Assembly (NCBI GenBank): GCA_944321345.1
Contig: CALUKY010000007.1
Coordinates: 1 to 64,000 of the forward strand
DNA from: an uncultured Paraprevotella sp.
GTDB taxonomy: Bacteria > Bacteroidota > Bacteroidia > Bacteroidales > Bacteroidaceae
Direction: 5' to 3'
DNA length: 64,000 nucleotides
Shown here piece after piece: positions 1 to 7,682 of this stretch. Position 1 is the first letter of the stretch. Every line of letters begins with the position of its first letter. Both the position numbers and the translations under genes were made by a program. Below the pieces are notes generated by a model, which saw only the letters and a list, made by a program, of their open reading frames with translations, was not told the DNA's origin and did not search any database.

Positions 1-198
1 CTCACTTTCGTTCAGTCGCTGCCTCGGTTCGAGGTCGGCAATGAAAGTTATACTTTGGAACTGGTCCCCATGTCCACTACGGATCTGCACAACATCTGGA
101 CGACCATGGGAGGACAGTGCTTTTTATTTATCATCAGCAAGACTCTTGCAAGATCCTTCAATGATATCTCTTCGGAAACAGCCTTTGCCCGTAAATGA
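1..198 (+). pseudogene. DUF4255 / Pvc16-N-like fragment fused to foreign DNA
   Basis: The frame is open from base 1, so the 5' part lies outside the window. Codons 1-39 read like the end of a DUF4255 (Pvc16 N-terminal) domain, with the motifs LELVPMSTTDLHNIW and TTMGGQ. That family is a component of contractile injection systems. After about base 119 the frame runs into antisense cas9 DNA and stops at 196-198 (TGA), so the expected continuation of the domain is missing. I read this as a gene truncated at its 3' side by a deletion or rearrangement. The family call rests on about 39 residues and is tentative; the truncation itself is clearer. Confidence 0.5.
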
Positions 199-524
199 TA
201 AGTTTCAAATGTCGATTTATTACCTGATTCTGATAAAATATCAGAATCGGTAATGAAGCCATGCTCTTTCAAAATCTGAATAAGAGTATCTCTTCTGTAT
301 TTATATCTTTGCAGATTATGTCTGGCACTTCTTTTTTGGGTTCTTGCCGCATTCGTGGTTACGCTTTTACCTTTCTCAAAATCCTGAATCTCATCAGAAG
401 AAAGAGGATTCACTCTTACACCAGCTTTGATTATATTTGACTCCTCCTGAGGATCTTCAGCTTCATTAAGCAATGCCCAACCGATACTTGTTGTACCTAA
501 ATCAAGTCCTAATATCTTTTTCAT
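48..524 (-). pseudogene. cas9: Truncated type II Cas9, N-terminal remnant
   Basis: The 158-codon frame begins MKKILGLDLGTTSIGWALL, the RuvC-I motif of Cas9 with its catalytic Asp. An Arg-rich bridge-helix stretch follows (AARTQKRSARHNLQRYKYRR) and then the start of the recognition lobe (LARVLLMINKK). About 135 residues are Cas9-like. The last 23 residues are antisense Pvc16-like sequence, so homology breaks at about base 119/120. Full-length type II-C enzymes have roughly 1000-1500 residues; HNH, RuvC-II/III and the PAM-interacting domain are all absent. A tracrRNA-like gene lies just upstream and diverges from it. No cas1, cas2 or repeat array is visible. This cannot be a nuclease. Confidence 0.9.
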
Positions 525-613
525 TGCTTATTGTATTTTTTATATATTTCTATTTTATAAACAGAACAATAAGCCAAGTATAATAAATATATCTATAAAA
601 AAACAAACAAAAT

Positions 614-645
614 ATTGTTTTATTAATCTACATCTATTATTTTTG
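614..645 (+). promoter_or_regulatory. Promoter of the tracrRNA
   Basis: The -7 box TATTTTTG lies at 638-645. An ATTG at 614-617 sits 20 nt upstream in the -33 position and matches TTTG in three of four bases. This is the Bacteroidales sigma-ABfr pattern and would start transcription near 651-653, at the 5' edge of the anti-repeat. Confidence 0.6.
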
Positions 646-649
646 CAAC

Positions 650-733
650 ACTAAAATGTAGCAAATCACAATAAGGTTTATCCGTTGTGAAAACATTAGG
701 TTCCCTCGTCCTTTAACGGGGGATTTTCTATTT
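650..733 (+). ncRNA. Orphan tracrRNA of a type II-C CRISPR locus
   Basis: The stretch starts with an anti-repeat (about 650-672, containing GTAGCAAATCACAATAAGG). Next comes a nexus hairpin in which CACAA pairs with TTGTG around TAAGG...CCG, then GAAAACATT, then a terminator stem (CCCTCGT 703-709 with ACGGGGG 716-722, six-base loop) followed by a T-rich tail. I recall the core CAAATCACAATAAGG...CCGTTGTGAAAACATT from tracrRNAs of Bacteroidales-type II-C systems. It has its own promoter and lies 125 bp upstream of the truncated cas9, on the other strand. Promoter, nexus and terminator all look intact although the nuclease is gone, so the RNA could still be made. Confidence 0.75.
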
Positions 734-785
734 CTCGAATTTATGTTATCATACAAAGCTTAAAAAAAGGAAATTCTCATATATC

Positions 786-821
786 TCTAATATCTGATAT
801 ATTAGATTTTAATTAACTTTG
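786..821 (+). promoter_or_regulatory. Promoter and candidate operator of the toxin-antitoxin pair
   Basis: The -7 box TAACTTTG is at 814-821. An inverted repeat, TCTAATAT (786-793) and ATATTAGA (799-806) with a 5-nt centre, covers the -33 region (about 790-793). A palindrome over the promoter fits autoregulation by a toxin-antitoxin product. That role is inferred. Confidence 0.5.
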
Positions 822-867
822 TAGGATAAATAAATATTGTATATTCAAAGTATCTATTATATTAATA

Positions 868-1449
868 ATGAAAATAATAGATCAAATAAATAAAATCAAA
901 GCTACTGTACTATACGTACTTGAGCAGATGAAAGAGGGAGTGGATTATATCCATCTCTTTAAGGTAATGTATTTTGCACAGCAAGAACATCTGGTATTAT
1001 ATGGCACTCCGATGATGGAGGATTCTTTTTTGGCAAGAAAACATGGTCCTGTTCCAGCTCTTACTTATAAAGTATTAAAGGCAGTAGAAGGAAAAATATC
1101 TGTTGAATCACAAGAACTGAAGCAGTTTGCAGAAGCTCTTTGCGTAACAATAAAGGACGGTCATCAAATAGTAACTGCTTGCCAACAATGTGATATGGAC
1201 GAATTATCAGGTTCTAACATAAAGATTCTTAACAAATGGATAGCAAAATGTAAGGATGTGAAGGCATTTGATTTAAGTGATCTTTCGCACGACAAGGCAT
1301 GGAAAAAGGCAAAAGCCCATTCAGAGCAAACAGGAGAAGATACAAAGATTGCAATGTGGGATATGGCAAAAGCTGGTGGTGCAAGCAATGACATGCTTGA
1401 GGTGATCAGAGAACGTCAAAGTAATAAGCGTGCATTAGAATGGATCTAA
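868..1449 (+). CDS. Panacea-domain (DUF4065, SocA-like) antitoxin
   Basis: This 193-aa protein has the Panacea/SocA fold signature. An N-terminal helical region (HLFKVMYFAQQEHLVLYG) is followed by DSFLARKHGPVPALTYKVL, where the GPVP motif is characteristic. Panacea proteins (PanA) are antitoxins that partner with many unrelated small toxins and neutralise them by direct binding. The gene overlaps the next frame by 10 bp (1440-1449), typical of a translationally coupled toxin-antitoxin pair. A promoter with a palindrome lies 47 bp upstream. The domain call is firm; the antitoxin role is inferred from the family and the gene order. Confidence 0.85.
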   Translation: MKIIDQINKIKATVLYVLEQMKEGVDYIHLFKVMYFAQQEHLVLYGTPMMEDSFLARKHGPVPALTYKVLKAVEGKISVESQELKQFAEALCVTIKDGHQIVTACQQCDMDELSGSNIKILNKWIAKCKDVKAFDLSDLSHDKAWKKAKAHSEQTGEDTKIAMWDMAKAGGASNDMLEVIRERQSNKRALEWI

Positions 1450-1913
1450 GAGAACTACAACAGAGTTATCTTCACAATGAACGCATGGTAACAGAAGACA
1501 AGGTTATACCTGGAGCATTGATTTTGACTACTCTTTCCACTGACGACGGATTAGTATTGAGCCATAGAACATCAAAGCCCAAGCGTCTGATTATAATTGG
1601 TGTAGATAAGCATAACGACATTTGTTACGGTTCGGTTCTTGTCAATACTAAAATGAGTCCACAAGCATCATTCTCAAAGGAATATTTGTCTGCTCAATAT
1701 TTGCTTTAGGTTGAGAACTATCCTGAGTTTCTAAAATATGACAGTTTTGCAGACTGCGGTGAATTGTTTTCCATTCCTATAAGCAAGCTTTGTTCTGGAG
1801 AATATTATGGAATGCTAAATGAAACTGATATGAATGAAGTTTTTAATATTTTGGAAACTACAGATATATTCTCTACCAAGGAAAAGAAACGTTTTGGCAT
1901 AAAAAGGCGATAG
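1440..1913 (+). pseudogene. Putative toxin partner of Panacea, interrupted by an in-frame TAG
   Basis: The frame opens inside the antitoxin gene and has a TAG at codon 90 (1707-1709). Past it, the same frame stays open for 67 more codons to a second TAG at 1911-1913. Without the first stop it would encode 157 aa. The part after the stop (VENYPEFLKYDSFADCGELF...) has normal composition and continues the protein without a frameshift, so the simplest reading is a recent nonsense change in a once intact gene. Residues 20-75 are rich in beta strands (LILTTLSTDD, KRLIIIGVDKHNDI). I do not recognise the toxin family. A sequencing error remains possible. Confidence 0.7.
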
Positions 1914-1941
1914 TTTCAGAATCTCCTGATATTAAACTTTT

Positions 1942-1994
1942 AAAAAACTCCGTCCCCTTTCCCGAATTACTCGGGAAAGGGGACGGAGTTTTTT
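1942..1994. terminator. Bidirectional terminator, 24-bp stem
   Basis: A perfect 24-bp inverted repeat (1942-1965 and 1971-1994) with a 5-nt loop is flanked by A-run and T-run, so it can stop transcription from both sides. It separates the toxin-antitoxin patch from the 3' end of the sulfotransferase operon. Confidence 0.9.
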
Positions 1995-2025
1995 ATACAA
2001 TAATATTCGTCAAGCCATGCTCAGC

Positions 2026-3135
2026 TTAGTGCACCGGATAATCCCAGTCCTTCAGGGCATAGCCCCAGTTATCGTTCACCAGCTGAACGGTGCGCGGCTT
2101 GTATTCATACTTGTTCTTCTTGTAGCCTTTCTTCTTGCCCACATAAGCCTCAATGGCCGGACGGGCTTCTTCCCATCCCGGAATATTCAGCTTGCGGTAA
2201 ATATCCTCCGTGGTGGCCAAAGCGTCACGCTCAAACTCCTCAAACTTCACCTCATAGAGATTGCCCTCGGGGATGAACTTCTTCTGCTCCTCATAAGCAC
2301 GATACAGCTGTGTATAGGCATCGAGAATGTTCTGCTCCATCACGTTTTCATCGTAAGGCTGGAGCTCCAGCGGCTTGATGGTGTTGTTGAAGAAGCTGCG
2401 GGTGCTCTCGAACACGGTGTACGGGTTACGCATCAGATAGATGAACTTGGCATTGGGGAACAGTTCCACCAGAGCCTTTACACGACCGGTGTGCGGCGGG
2501 TTCTTGGACAGATACTGTGTACCTCCGGTGTTCCACAACGAAATCTTCACCAGCTTGAGGAAGGTCTCCTTAAATACCTTCAGCTCCTCCGGTGTAATCT
2601 TCTCGAAAGTGAGGTAACGCTCGCAATACTCCATCATGCGCTCCGGGAAGAACCAGAAGTCATAATAAGAATATGGCATCATGTTTGACAGGGCGAACTC
2701 TTCCTCCTGAGGCAGATCGGGCGCCAGCTCCATGTTGTCGGTCGGACGCTTGTCCGGCATCAACCAGCCCATGGTCTTCTTGAACATAGGCTGTCCAAAC
2801 ATCATCAGGTGCGGGAACACAGTCTGATAAGTAGTGGTGTAACCGAAATGCTTGTCCTGCGCAAAGATGTTGTGCACGAAAGTGGTTCCGCTGCGCCAGT
2901 GGCCCAAGATGAACACGGGGTCGTTCTGCAACGGCTGTGAGGCCAGCAGCTTTTCGTACTTCTTGTCCTGCAAGCACTTGAGGGTGCTCAACAGGCGGCA
3001 CACGCCCTTGGTCAGATAATATTTGTTCTTGTATTTGGAACCGATATTCTGCCCGTCGGTCATCTTCTTGAATGTATCCCAGTCTGCGCCTACGAGCGTA
3101 TTGACCGGCAATTTACTGAATTCCAGTAGTCCCAT
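2026..3135 (-). CDS. PAPS-dependent sulfotransferase
   Basis: This 369-aa cytosolic protein carries the 5'-phosphosulfate-binding loop FILGHWRSGTTFVHN (about residues 72-86) and a 3'-phosphate-binding region FIYLMRNPYTVFESTRSFF, both signatures of the Sulfotransfer family. It would move the sulfonate group from PAPS to an acceptor. It is the last gene of a run encoding sulfate uptake and PAPS synthesis (14 bp after cysN). From memory, a sulfotransferase beside cysC/D/N in B. thetaiotaomicron (BT_0416) sulfonates cholesterol and other steroids. The same gene set suggests a steroid acceptor here, but motifs alone cannot fix the acceptor. The bidirectional terminator follows the stop. Confidence 0.9.
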   Translation of the reverse strand: MGLLEFSKLPVNTLVGADWDTFKKMTDGQNIGSKYKNKYYLTKGVCRLLSTLKCLQDKKYEKLLASQPLQNDPVFILGHWRSGTTFVHNIFAQDKHFGYTTTYQTVFPHLMMFGQPMFKKTMGWLMPDKRPTDNMELAPDLPQEEEFALSNMMPYSYYDFWFFPERMMEYCERYLTFEKITPEELKVFKETFLKLVKISLWNTGGTQYLSKNPPHTGRVKALVELFPNAKFIYLMRNPYTVFESTRSFFNNTIKPLELQPYDENVMEQNILDAYTQLYRAYEEQKKFIPEGNLYEVKFEEFERDALATTEDIYRKLNIPGWEEARPAIEAYVGKKKGYKKNKYEYKPRTVQLVNDNWGYALKDWDYPVH

Positions 3136-3149
3136 TCCTTCCTCCTCTC

Positions 3150-4574
3150 TTATTTGATGATGTTAATGGCGATACCCTGACGTGAAAGGTCTTTCACAGC
3201 CTTCTCGATCGCATCGTAATGCTCCGGAGCAATGCCCAGCTTCGGCAGATTCAGTTCCGGAATATCTTCGTGCTCGATGTCGGTAACGGCTGTAGGACCG
3301 ATGATCATACCCACCGCACTGGTGTTGTTGGTAATCGGATCGATCAGGATGAATGAACCAGTAGCCTTGTTCTTGGAATAAGCGTCGAAGAACAGGGTCT
3401 TGGCTGTGGTGATCTGCACACGGCCGATCTCGTTGAGTTTGAAGAACTCGGCCGGGCTTTGCTCCATAGTGTTCACATCTACCTTATAGGCAATCTGATC
3501 AATGGTGGCACGGGTGGTATTGGTATTGTGCTTCAGATAGAACTGCTTCTTGCGGTCCATAGGCTCCTCGTCCATCCACACAAGCATGGTTTCTACATGA
3601 CGGCCGATCTCCGGCAGATTGTCGCTCTTGACAATCATCTCGCCACGGGAGATGTCGATCTCATCTTCCAAAGTGATGGTGACACACTGCGGACAGAATG
3701 CTTCTTCGAGCTCGCCCTCGTAGGTCACGATGCTCTTTACGTGTGATTTCTTCTTGGAAGGCAGGGCCATGATTTCGTCGCCCTTACGGATCACACCGGA
3801 AGCGATCTTACCGCAGAAACCGCGGAAGTCGAGGTTCGGACGCAGCACGTACTGCACCGGATAGCGGAAGTCGTCCATATTGCGGTCGGTGTGGATAGGC
3901 ACAGTCTCCAGGAAGTCGAGCAATGCCGGTCCTTCGTACCACGGAGTGCGGTCGGACTTCTCCACCACATTGTCGCCGCCAAGAGCGGACAGCGGGAAGC
4001 AGGTTACGTCGTCAATACCCAGGTAATCGGTCAGCTTGCGGTACTCGCCCACAATCTTGTCGAACACTTCCTGACTGAAGTCCACCAGGTCCATCTTGTT
4101 TACAGCCAGCACAATGTGCTTGATGCCGAGCAAAGACACCAGGAAAGTGTGACGACGGGTCTGGGTGATGACACCGGTACGGGCATCTACCAGAATGATG
4201 GCCAGATTGGCGGTTGATCCGCCGGTAATCATATTGCGGGTGTATTGTTCGTGTCCCGGAGTATCGGCAATGATGAACTTACGCAAATTGGTTGAGAAAT
4301 AACGGTAGGCCACGTCGATGGTGATACCCTCCTCACGCTCGGCTTTCAGTCCGTCGAGCAACAGGGCGTAGTCGATGTGCTCACCGGCATTGCCCACACG
4401 TTTGCTGTCGCGCTCCAATGCCTGCAACTGGTCTTCATAGAGCTTCTTGCTGTCGAACAGCAGACGGCCGATCAGAGTAGACTTTCCGTCGTCTACAGAA
4501 CCGGCGGTCAGCAAACGCAACAGGTCTTTCTTTTCATCCTGATCCAGGAATTCCTTAATATTTTGAACTGCCAT
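3150..4574 (-). CDS. cysN: Sulfate adenylyltransferase, large (GTPase) subunit
   Basis: This 474-aa protein has an EF-Tu-like GTPase domain: P-loop [15 protein letters not shown] (about 26-40), [12 protein letters not shown] and NKMDLVDF. Two beta-barrel domains follow. CysN couples GTP hydrolysis to formation of adenosine phosphosulfate by CysD. The length fits CysN alone; there is no C-terminal APS-kinase domain as in CysNC fusions, consistent with a separate cysC two genes upstream. It lies 12 bp after cysD and 14 bp before the sulfotransferase. Confidence 0.96.
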   Translation of the reverse strand: MAVQNIKEFLDQDEKKDLLRLLTAGSVDDGKSTLIGRLLFDSKKLYEDQLQALERDSKRVGNAGEHIDYALLLDGLKAEREEGITIDVAYRYFSTNLRKFIIADTPGHEQYTRNMITGGSTANLAIILVDARTGVITQTRRHTFLVSLLGIKHIVLAVNKMDLVDFSQEVFDKIVGEYRKLTDYLGIDDVTCFPLSALGGDNVVEKSDRTPWYEGPALLDFLETVPIHTDRNMDDFRYPVQYVLRPNLDFRGFCGKIASGVIRKGDEIMALPSKKKSHVKSIVTYEGELEEAFCPQCVTITLEDEIDISRGEMIVKSDNLPEIGRHVETMLVWMDEEPMDRKKQFYLKHNTNTTRATIDQIAYKVDVNTMEQSPAEFFKLNEIGRVQITTAKTLFFDAYSKNKATGSFILIDPITNNTSAVGMIIGPTAVTDIEHEDIPELNLPKLGIAPEHYDAIEKAVKDLSRQGIAINIIK

Positions 4575-4586
4575 AATCTTTCTGTT

Positions 4587-5495
4587 TTAAAAATATCCTT
4601 CACGCTTTTTCTGCTCCATGGACGCTTCCTGGTCGAAGTCGATCACACGGGTGGTACGCTCACTCTTGGTGGTGGTCATCATTTCCTCCACAATCTTCTC
4701 GATGGTGTCTGCCTCGCTCTCGATGGCTCCGGTCAGCGGCCAGCAGCCCAGAGTACGGAAGCGGATCTTCTTCATCTCGATCTGGTCGCGGTATTTCTCC
4801 GGCAGGCGGTCATCGTCCGGCATGATGAGCTGACCGTCGATATTGACCACCGGACGCTCCTTGGCGAAGTACAGCGGCACAATAGGAATGTTCTCCAGAC
4901 GGATGTACTGCCAGATGTCGAGCTCGGTCCAGTTGCTCAACGGGAATACACGGATGCTCTCGCCCTTGTGTACACGACTGTTGTAGATGTCCCACAACTC
5001 AGGACGCTGGTTCTTCGGGTCCCACTGCTGGAACTGGTCGCGGAACGAGAAAATACGCTCCTTGGCACGGCTCTTCTCCTCATCGCGGCGAGCGCCACCG
5101 AAAGCGGCATCGAACTTGTATTTTGCCAAAGCGTCGAGCAGAGCCTTGGTCTTCATCAGATCGGTGTGTACCTTACTGCCGTGGGTAAACGGACCCACTC
5201 CGGCATGGAAGGCTTCCATGTTGGACTCTACAATCAGGTTCCAGCCGTACTGCTTGGCGTAATTGTCGCGGAACTCGATCATTTCCTTGAATTTCCACTT
5301 GGAATCGATGTGCATCAAAGGGAACGGAACTTTTCCGGGCGCAAAGGCTTTCTCGGCCAGACGCACCATTACAGAAGAGTCCTTACCTATGGAATAAAGC
5401 ATCACAGGATTTTCAAACTCGGCGGCCACCTCACGGATGATGTGGATAGACTCGGCCTCGAGCTCCTGCAAATGACTCAAATTATATTCTGCCAT
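4587..5495 (-). CDS. cysD: Sulfate adenylyltransferase, small (catalytic) subunit
   Basis: This 302-aa protein is of the PP-ATPase/PAPS-reductase superfamily, with the pyrophosphate loop [18 protein letters not shown] (about 34-51) and the family blocks [16 protein letters not shown] and [15 protein letters not shown]. It makes APS from ATP and sulfate together with CysN. Length is typical. It is 7 bp downstream of cysC and 12 bp upstream of cysN. No APS or PAPS reductase gene is seen nearby, which suggests the product feeds sulfonation rather than cysteine synthesis. Confidence 0.96.
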   Translation of the reverse strand: MAEYNLSHLQELEAESIHIIREVAAEFENPVMLYSIGKDSSVMVRLAEKAFAPGKVPFPLMHIDSKWKFKEMIEFRDNYAKQYGWNLIVESNMEAFHAGVGPFTHGSKVHTDLMKTKALLDALAKYKFDAAFGGARRDEEKSRAKERIFSFRDQFQQWDPKNQRPELWDIYNSRVHKGESIRVFPLSNWTELDIWQYIRLENIPIVPLYFAKERPVVNIDGQLIMPDDDRLPEKYRDQIEMKKIRFRTLGCWPLTGAIESEADTIEKIVEEMMTTTKSERTTRVIDFDQEASMEQKKREGYF

Positions 5496-5502
5496 ATCAA
5501 TA

Positions 5503-6108
5503 TTATTTATTGTTATTTGATTCGAAAATTAACTGAAGCACCTGGTTCACGGCTTCCTCCAAAGTAAGTTTGGAGGTGTCGAGCGAAAGGGCGGGATGCT
5601 CGGGAGCCTCGAACGGAGCGCTCACTCCGGTAAAATCCTTGATCTCGCCACGACGGGCACGGGCATAAAGGCCCTTGACATCGCGCTGCTCGCAGACGCT
5701 CAGCGGGGTGCTGACATAAATCTCACGGAAATCGTCCTTGCCGATAATCCCGGCGGCCATCTCACGGAGCTGGTTGGTCGGGCTGATGAATGCGGCAATG
5801 GTCACAATGCCGGTGTCTACAAACAGTTTGCCCACTTCGGCGATACGGCGGATGTTTTCCACACGGTCCTCTTCCGAGAAACCGAGATTACGGTTGATGC
5901 CCGAACGGATATTGTCGCCGTCGAGAATGCGGCAAAGAATGCCGCGCTTGTCCAGTTCGCGCTCCAGACTCAAAGCGATGGTGCTCTTGCCGGAACCGGA
6001 AAGACCGGTGAACCAGATCATCATACCCTTCTGGCCGAGCAGGGCTTCCTTGTCGGCACGGGTCATCATCTTGTCATAGATGGGATATATGTTATTCTCT
6101 TGTGTCAT
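5503..6108 (-). CDS. cysC: Adenylylsulfate kinase
   Basis: This 201-aa protein phosphorylates APS to PAPS, the sulfonate donor. It shows the P-loop [17 protein letters not shown] (about 33-49), the [16 protein letters not shown] block and the FISP motif ([13 protein letters not shown]). About 28 residues precede the core and could help association with CysD/N. The end of the previous gene is only 14 bp upstream, so translation within a polycistronic message is likely. Confidence 0.96.
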   Translation of the reverse strand: MTQENNIYPIYDKMMTRADKEALLGQKGMMIWFTGLSGSGKSTIALSLERELDKRGILCRILDGDNIRSGINRNLGFSEEDRVENIRRIAEVGKLFVDTGIVTIAAFISPTNQLREMAAGIIGKDDFREIYVSTPLSVCEQRDVKGLYARARRGEIKDFTGVSAPFEAPEHPALSLDTSKLTLEEAVNQVLQLIFESNNNK

Positions 6109-6122
6109 TCTTCCATACAGTT

Positions 6123-7670
6123 TTAGAAGTTCCAGAACATGGGGATTAATACGATGGATAATATGAATACGATGATATTCAACGGCAGACCGATGCGTAC
6201 AAAGTCGGTGAACTTATAGCCTCCGATACCCTGCACAATCAGGTTGGTCTGATAACCGATCGGTGTGGAGAACGAAGCCGAAGCGGCAATACAGATCACC
6301 ACAAAGAACGGCGTGGGGTCAACACCCAACTGACGGGACACGGCCAAAGCGATGGGGAAAGCCAAAGCGGCGGCGGCATTGTTAGTGATCAGCTCCGTAC
6401 ACAGATTGGTGATCAGGAAAATAATGGCCAGCAGGGCGTGCGGTCCCAGTGAATCGGTGAGTCCGATAATCTGATTGGCAATGAACGAGGCAAAGCCGGA
6501 ATTCTCCATGGCCTTGCTGATGGCAAAGGCACAGGCAATCGTAATCAGTACATCCCAGGAAATATACTTGGTATAGTTCTTGGGAGAAAACATTTTTGTC
6601 CAGGCCATAATGACTGTGGTGATACACGCGAAGAAAAACATGTCGAGTTTGACTCCGGGAAACAGATTGGCCACAAAGGGAAGTTCGCCCACCGTGGCAC
6701 CCACAATCATAAACAGCAACAGGATCATGGCAAAATAGCGCTTCTTGCGCTCCATCTGCATGTCGGCATCCATCACGGAAAGCATCAGGAAGACACGGCT
6801 GTCACCCCAGGTGGGAATGAACTTGTCGTCGGTTTCCAATACCAAGGTGTCGTTTTCACACAGACGGATATTCATCCAGTCGCCTTCCAGACGCACACCG
6901 TTGCGGTGCAGACTGCGCACCGTAGCACCGTAGTGACGAGGAAAGTCGAATTCTTTCAAAGTCTTGCCGTTACCGGGAAAACGGGCTCCGATCACGGCTT
7001 CTACACAAACAACATTGCTTTCGGCAGTGAGATCTTCCAGTTCTTCGTCCTTGGCATTTACCTCGGGCAAGAGTTTCTTCGAGAAAAGAACCAGATAGAC
7101 AATACCGATTACGGTAATGATCACTCCGATTTTACCGAGTTCGAAAATGGTAAAACCTTCGTAACCCGCTTCCTGAATCATACCGTCGACAACCAGGTTG
7201 GTGGAAGTACCAATGAGGGTACACATACCGCCCAAGATGGTAGCATAGGAAAGCGGAATCAGAAATTTGGTGGCTGAGAGTCCGGTCCGTCGGGCCCAGT
7301 TCTTGATAATCGGGGCAAAAATAACGACTACCGGTGTATTGTTCAAAAAGGCTGAGATAAAGGCGATAACTGGAAGCATGTGCATGTTGCCCTTGGCCAC
7401 ACTGCACTTCTCCTTCGGGAGCAGCCGGTAAATGAACTGTTCCAATACCCCACTCTTGCGAATACCTTCGCTCACCAGGAAAAGCAGGGCCACTGTGATC
7501 ATGCCTTTATTGGAAAATCCCTCGAGACATTCCTTCGGAGAAATGATTCCGGTGCACAAAAAAAGCACAACCACTGAGAAAAGGACCATGCCTGGTCGCA
7601 TACGGTCGTTGATTAAAGCAACGACCATTGCAACCAGACATAGCAATACAAAAATGATTTCAAAATTCAT
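6123..7670 (-). CDS. SLC13/DASS-type anion permease with a TrkA-C domain, probable sulfate importer
   Basis: This 515-aa membrane protein has about ten hydrophobic segments and family blocks such as ISAFLNNTPVVVIFAPI and a second LITNNAAAALAFPIA, the paired SNT/NNT hairpin motifs of DASS transporters. A soluble insert near residues 220-290 (VVCVEAVIGARFPGNGKTL) matches one TrkA-C (RCK-C) domain. Such fused proteins are commonly sodium-dependent sulfate permeases. The position directly before cysC supports sulfate as substrate. It starts 12 bp after carB. Confidence 0.88.
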   Translation of the reverse strand: MNFEIIFVLLCLVAMVVALINDRMRPGMVLFSVVVLFLCTGIISPKECLEGFSNKGMITVALLFLVSEGIRKSGVLEQFIYRLLPKEKCSVAKGNMHMLPVIAFISAFLNNTPVVVIFAPIIKNWARRTGLSATKFLIPLSYATILGGMCTLIGTSTNLVVDGMIQEAGYEGFTIFELGKIGVIITVIGIVYLVLFSKKLLPEVNAKDEELEDLTAESNVVCVEAVIGARFPGNGKTLKEFDFPRHYGATVRSLHRNGVRLEGDWMNIRLCENDTLVLETDDKFIPTWGDSRVFLMLSVMDADMQMERKKRYFAMILLLFMIVGATVGELPFVANLFPGVKLDMFFFACITTVIMAWTKMFSPKNYTKYISWDVLITIACAFAISKAMENSGFASFIANQIIGLTDSLGPHALLAIIFLITNLCTELITNNAAAALAFPIALAVSRQLGVDPTPFFVVICIAASASFSTPIGYQTNLIVQGIGGYKFTDFVRIGLPLNIIVFILSIVLIPMFWNF

Positions 7671-7682
7671 ACATACGCTTTA

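Noticed and set aside
1164..1394. Minus-strand open frame inside the antitoxin gene
   Set aside because: It is a shadow of the Panacea gene with no start context.
1707..1709. Recoding of TAG as an amino acid in the toxin gene
   Set aside because: No suppressor tRNA, pyrrolysine genes or stimulating structure is seen, so a nonsense change or sequencing error is simpler.
1..2000. CRISPR repeat-spacer array
   Set aside because: No regularly spaced direct repeats are present; the only repeat-like sequence is the single anti-repeat of the tracrRNA.
4377..5567. 396-codon plus-strand open frame opposite cysN/cysD
   Set aside because: It is antisense to two well-conserved genes and spans their junction; composition is a mirror effect of codon bias.
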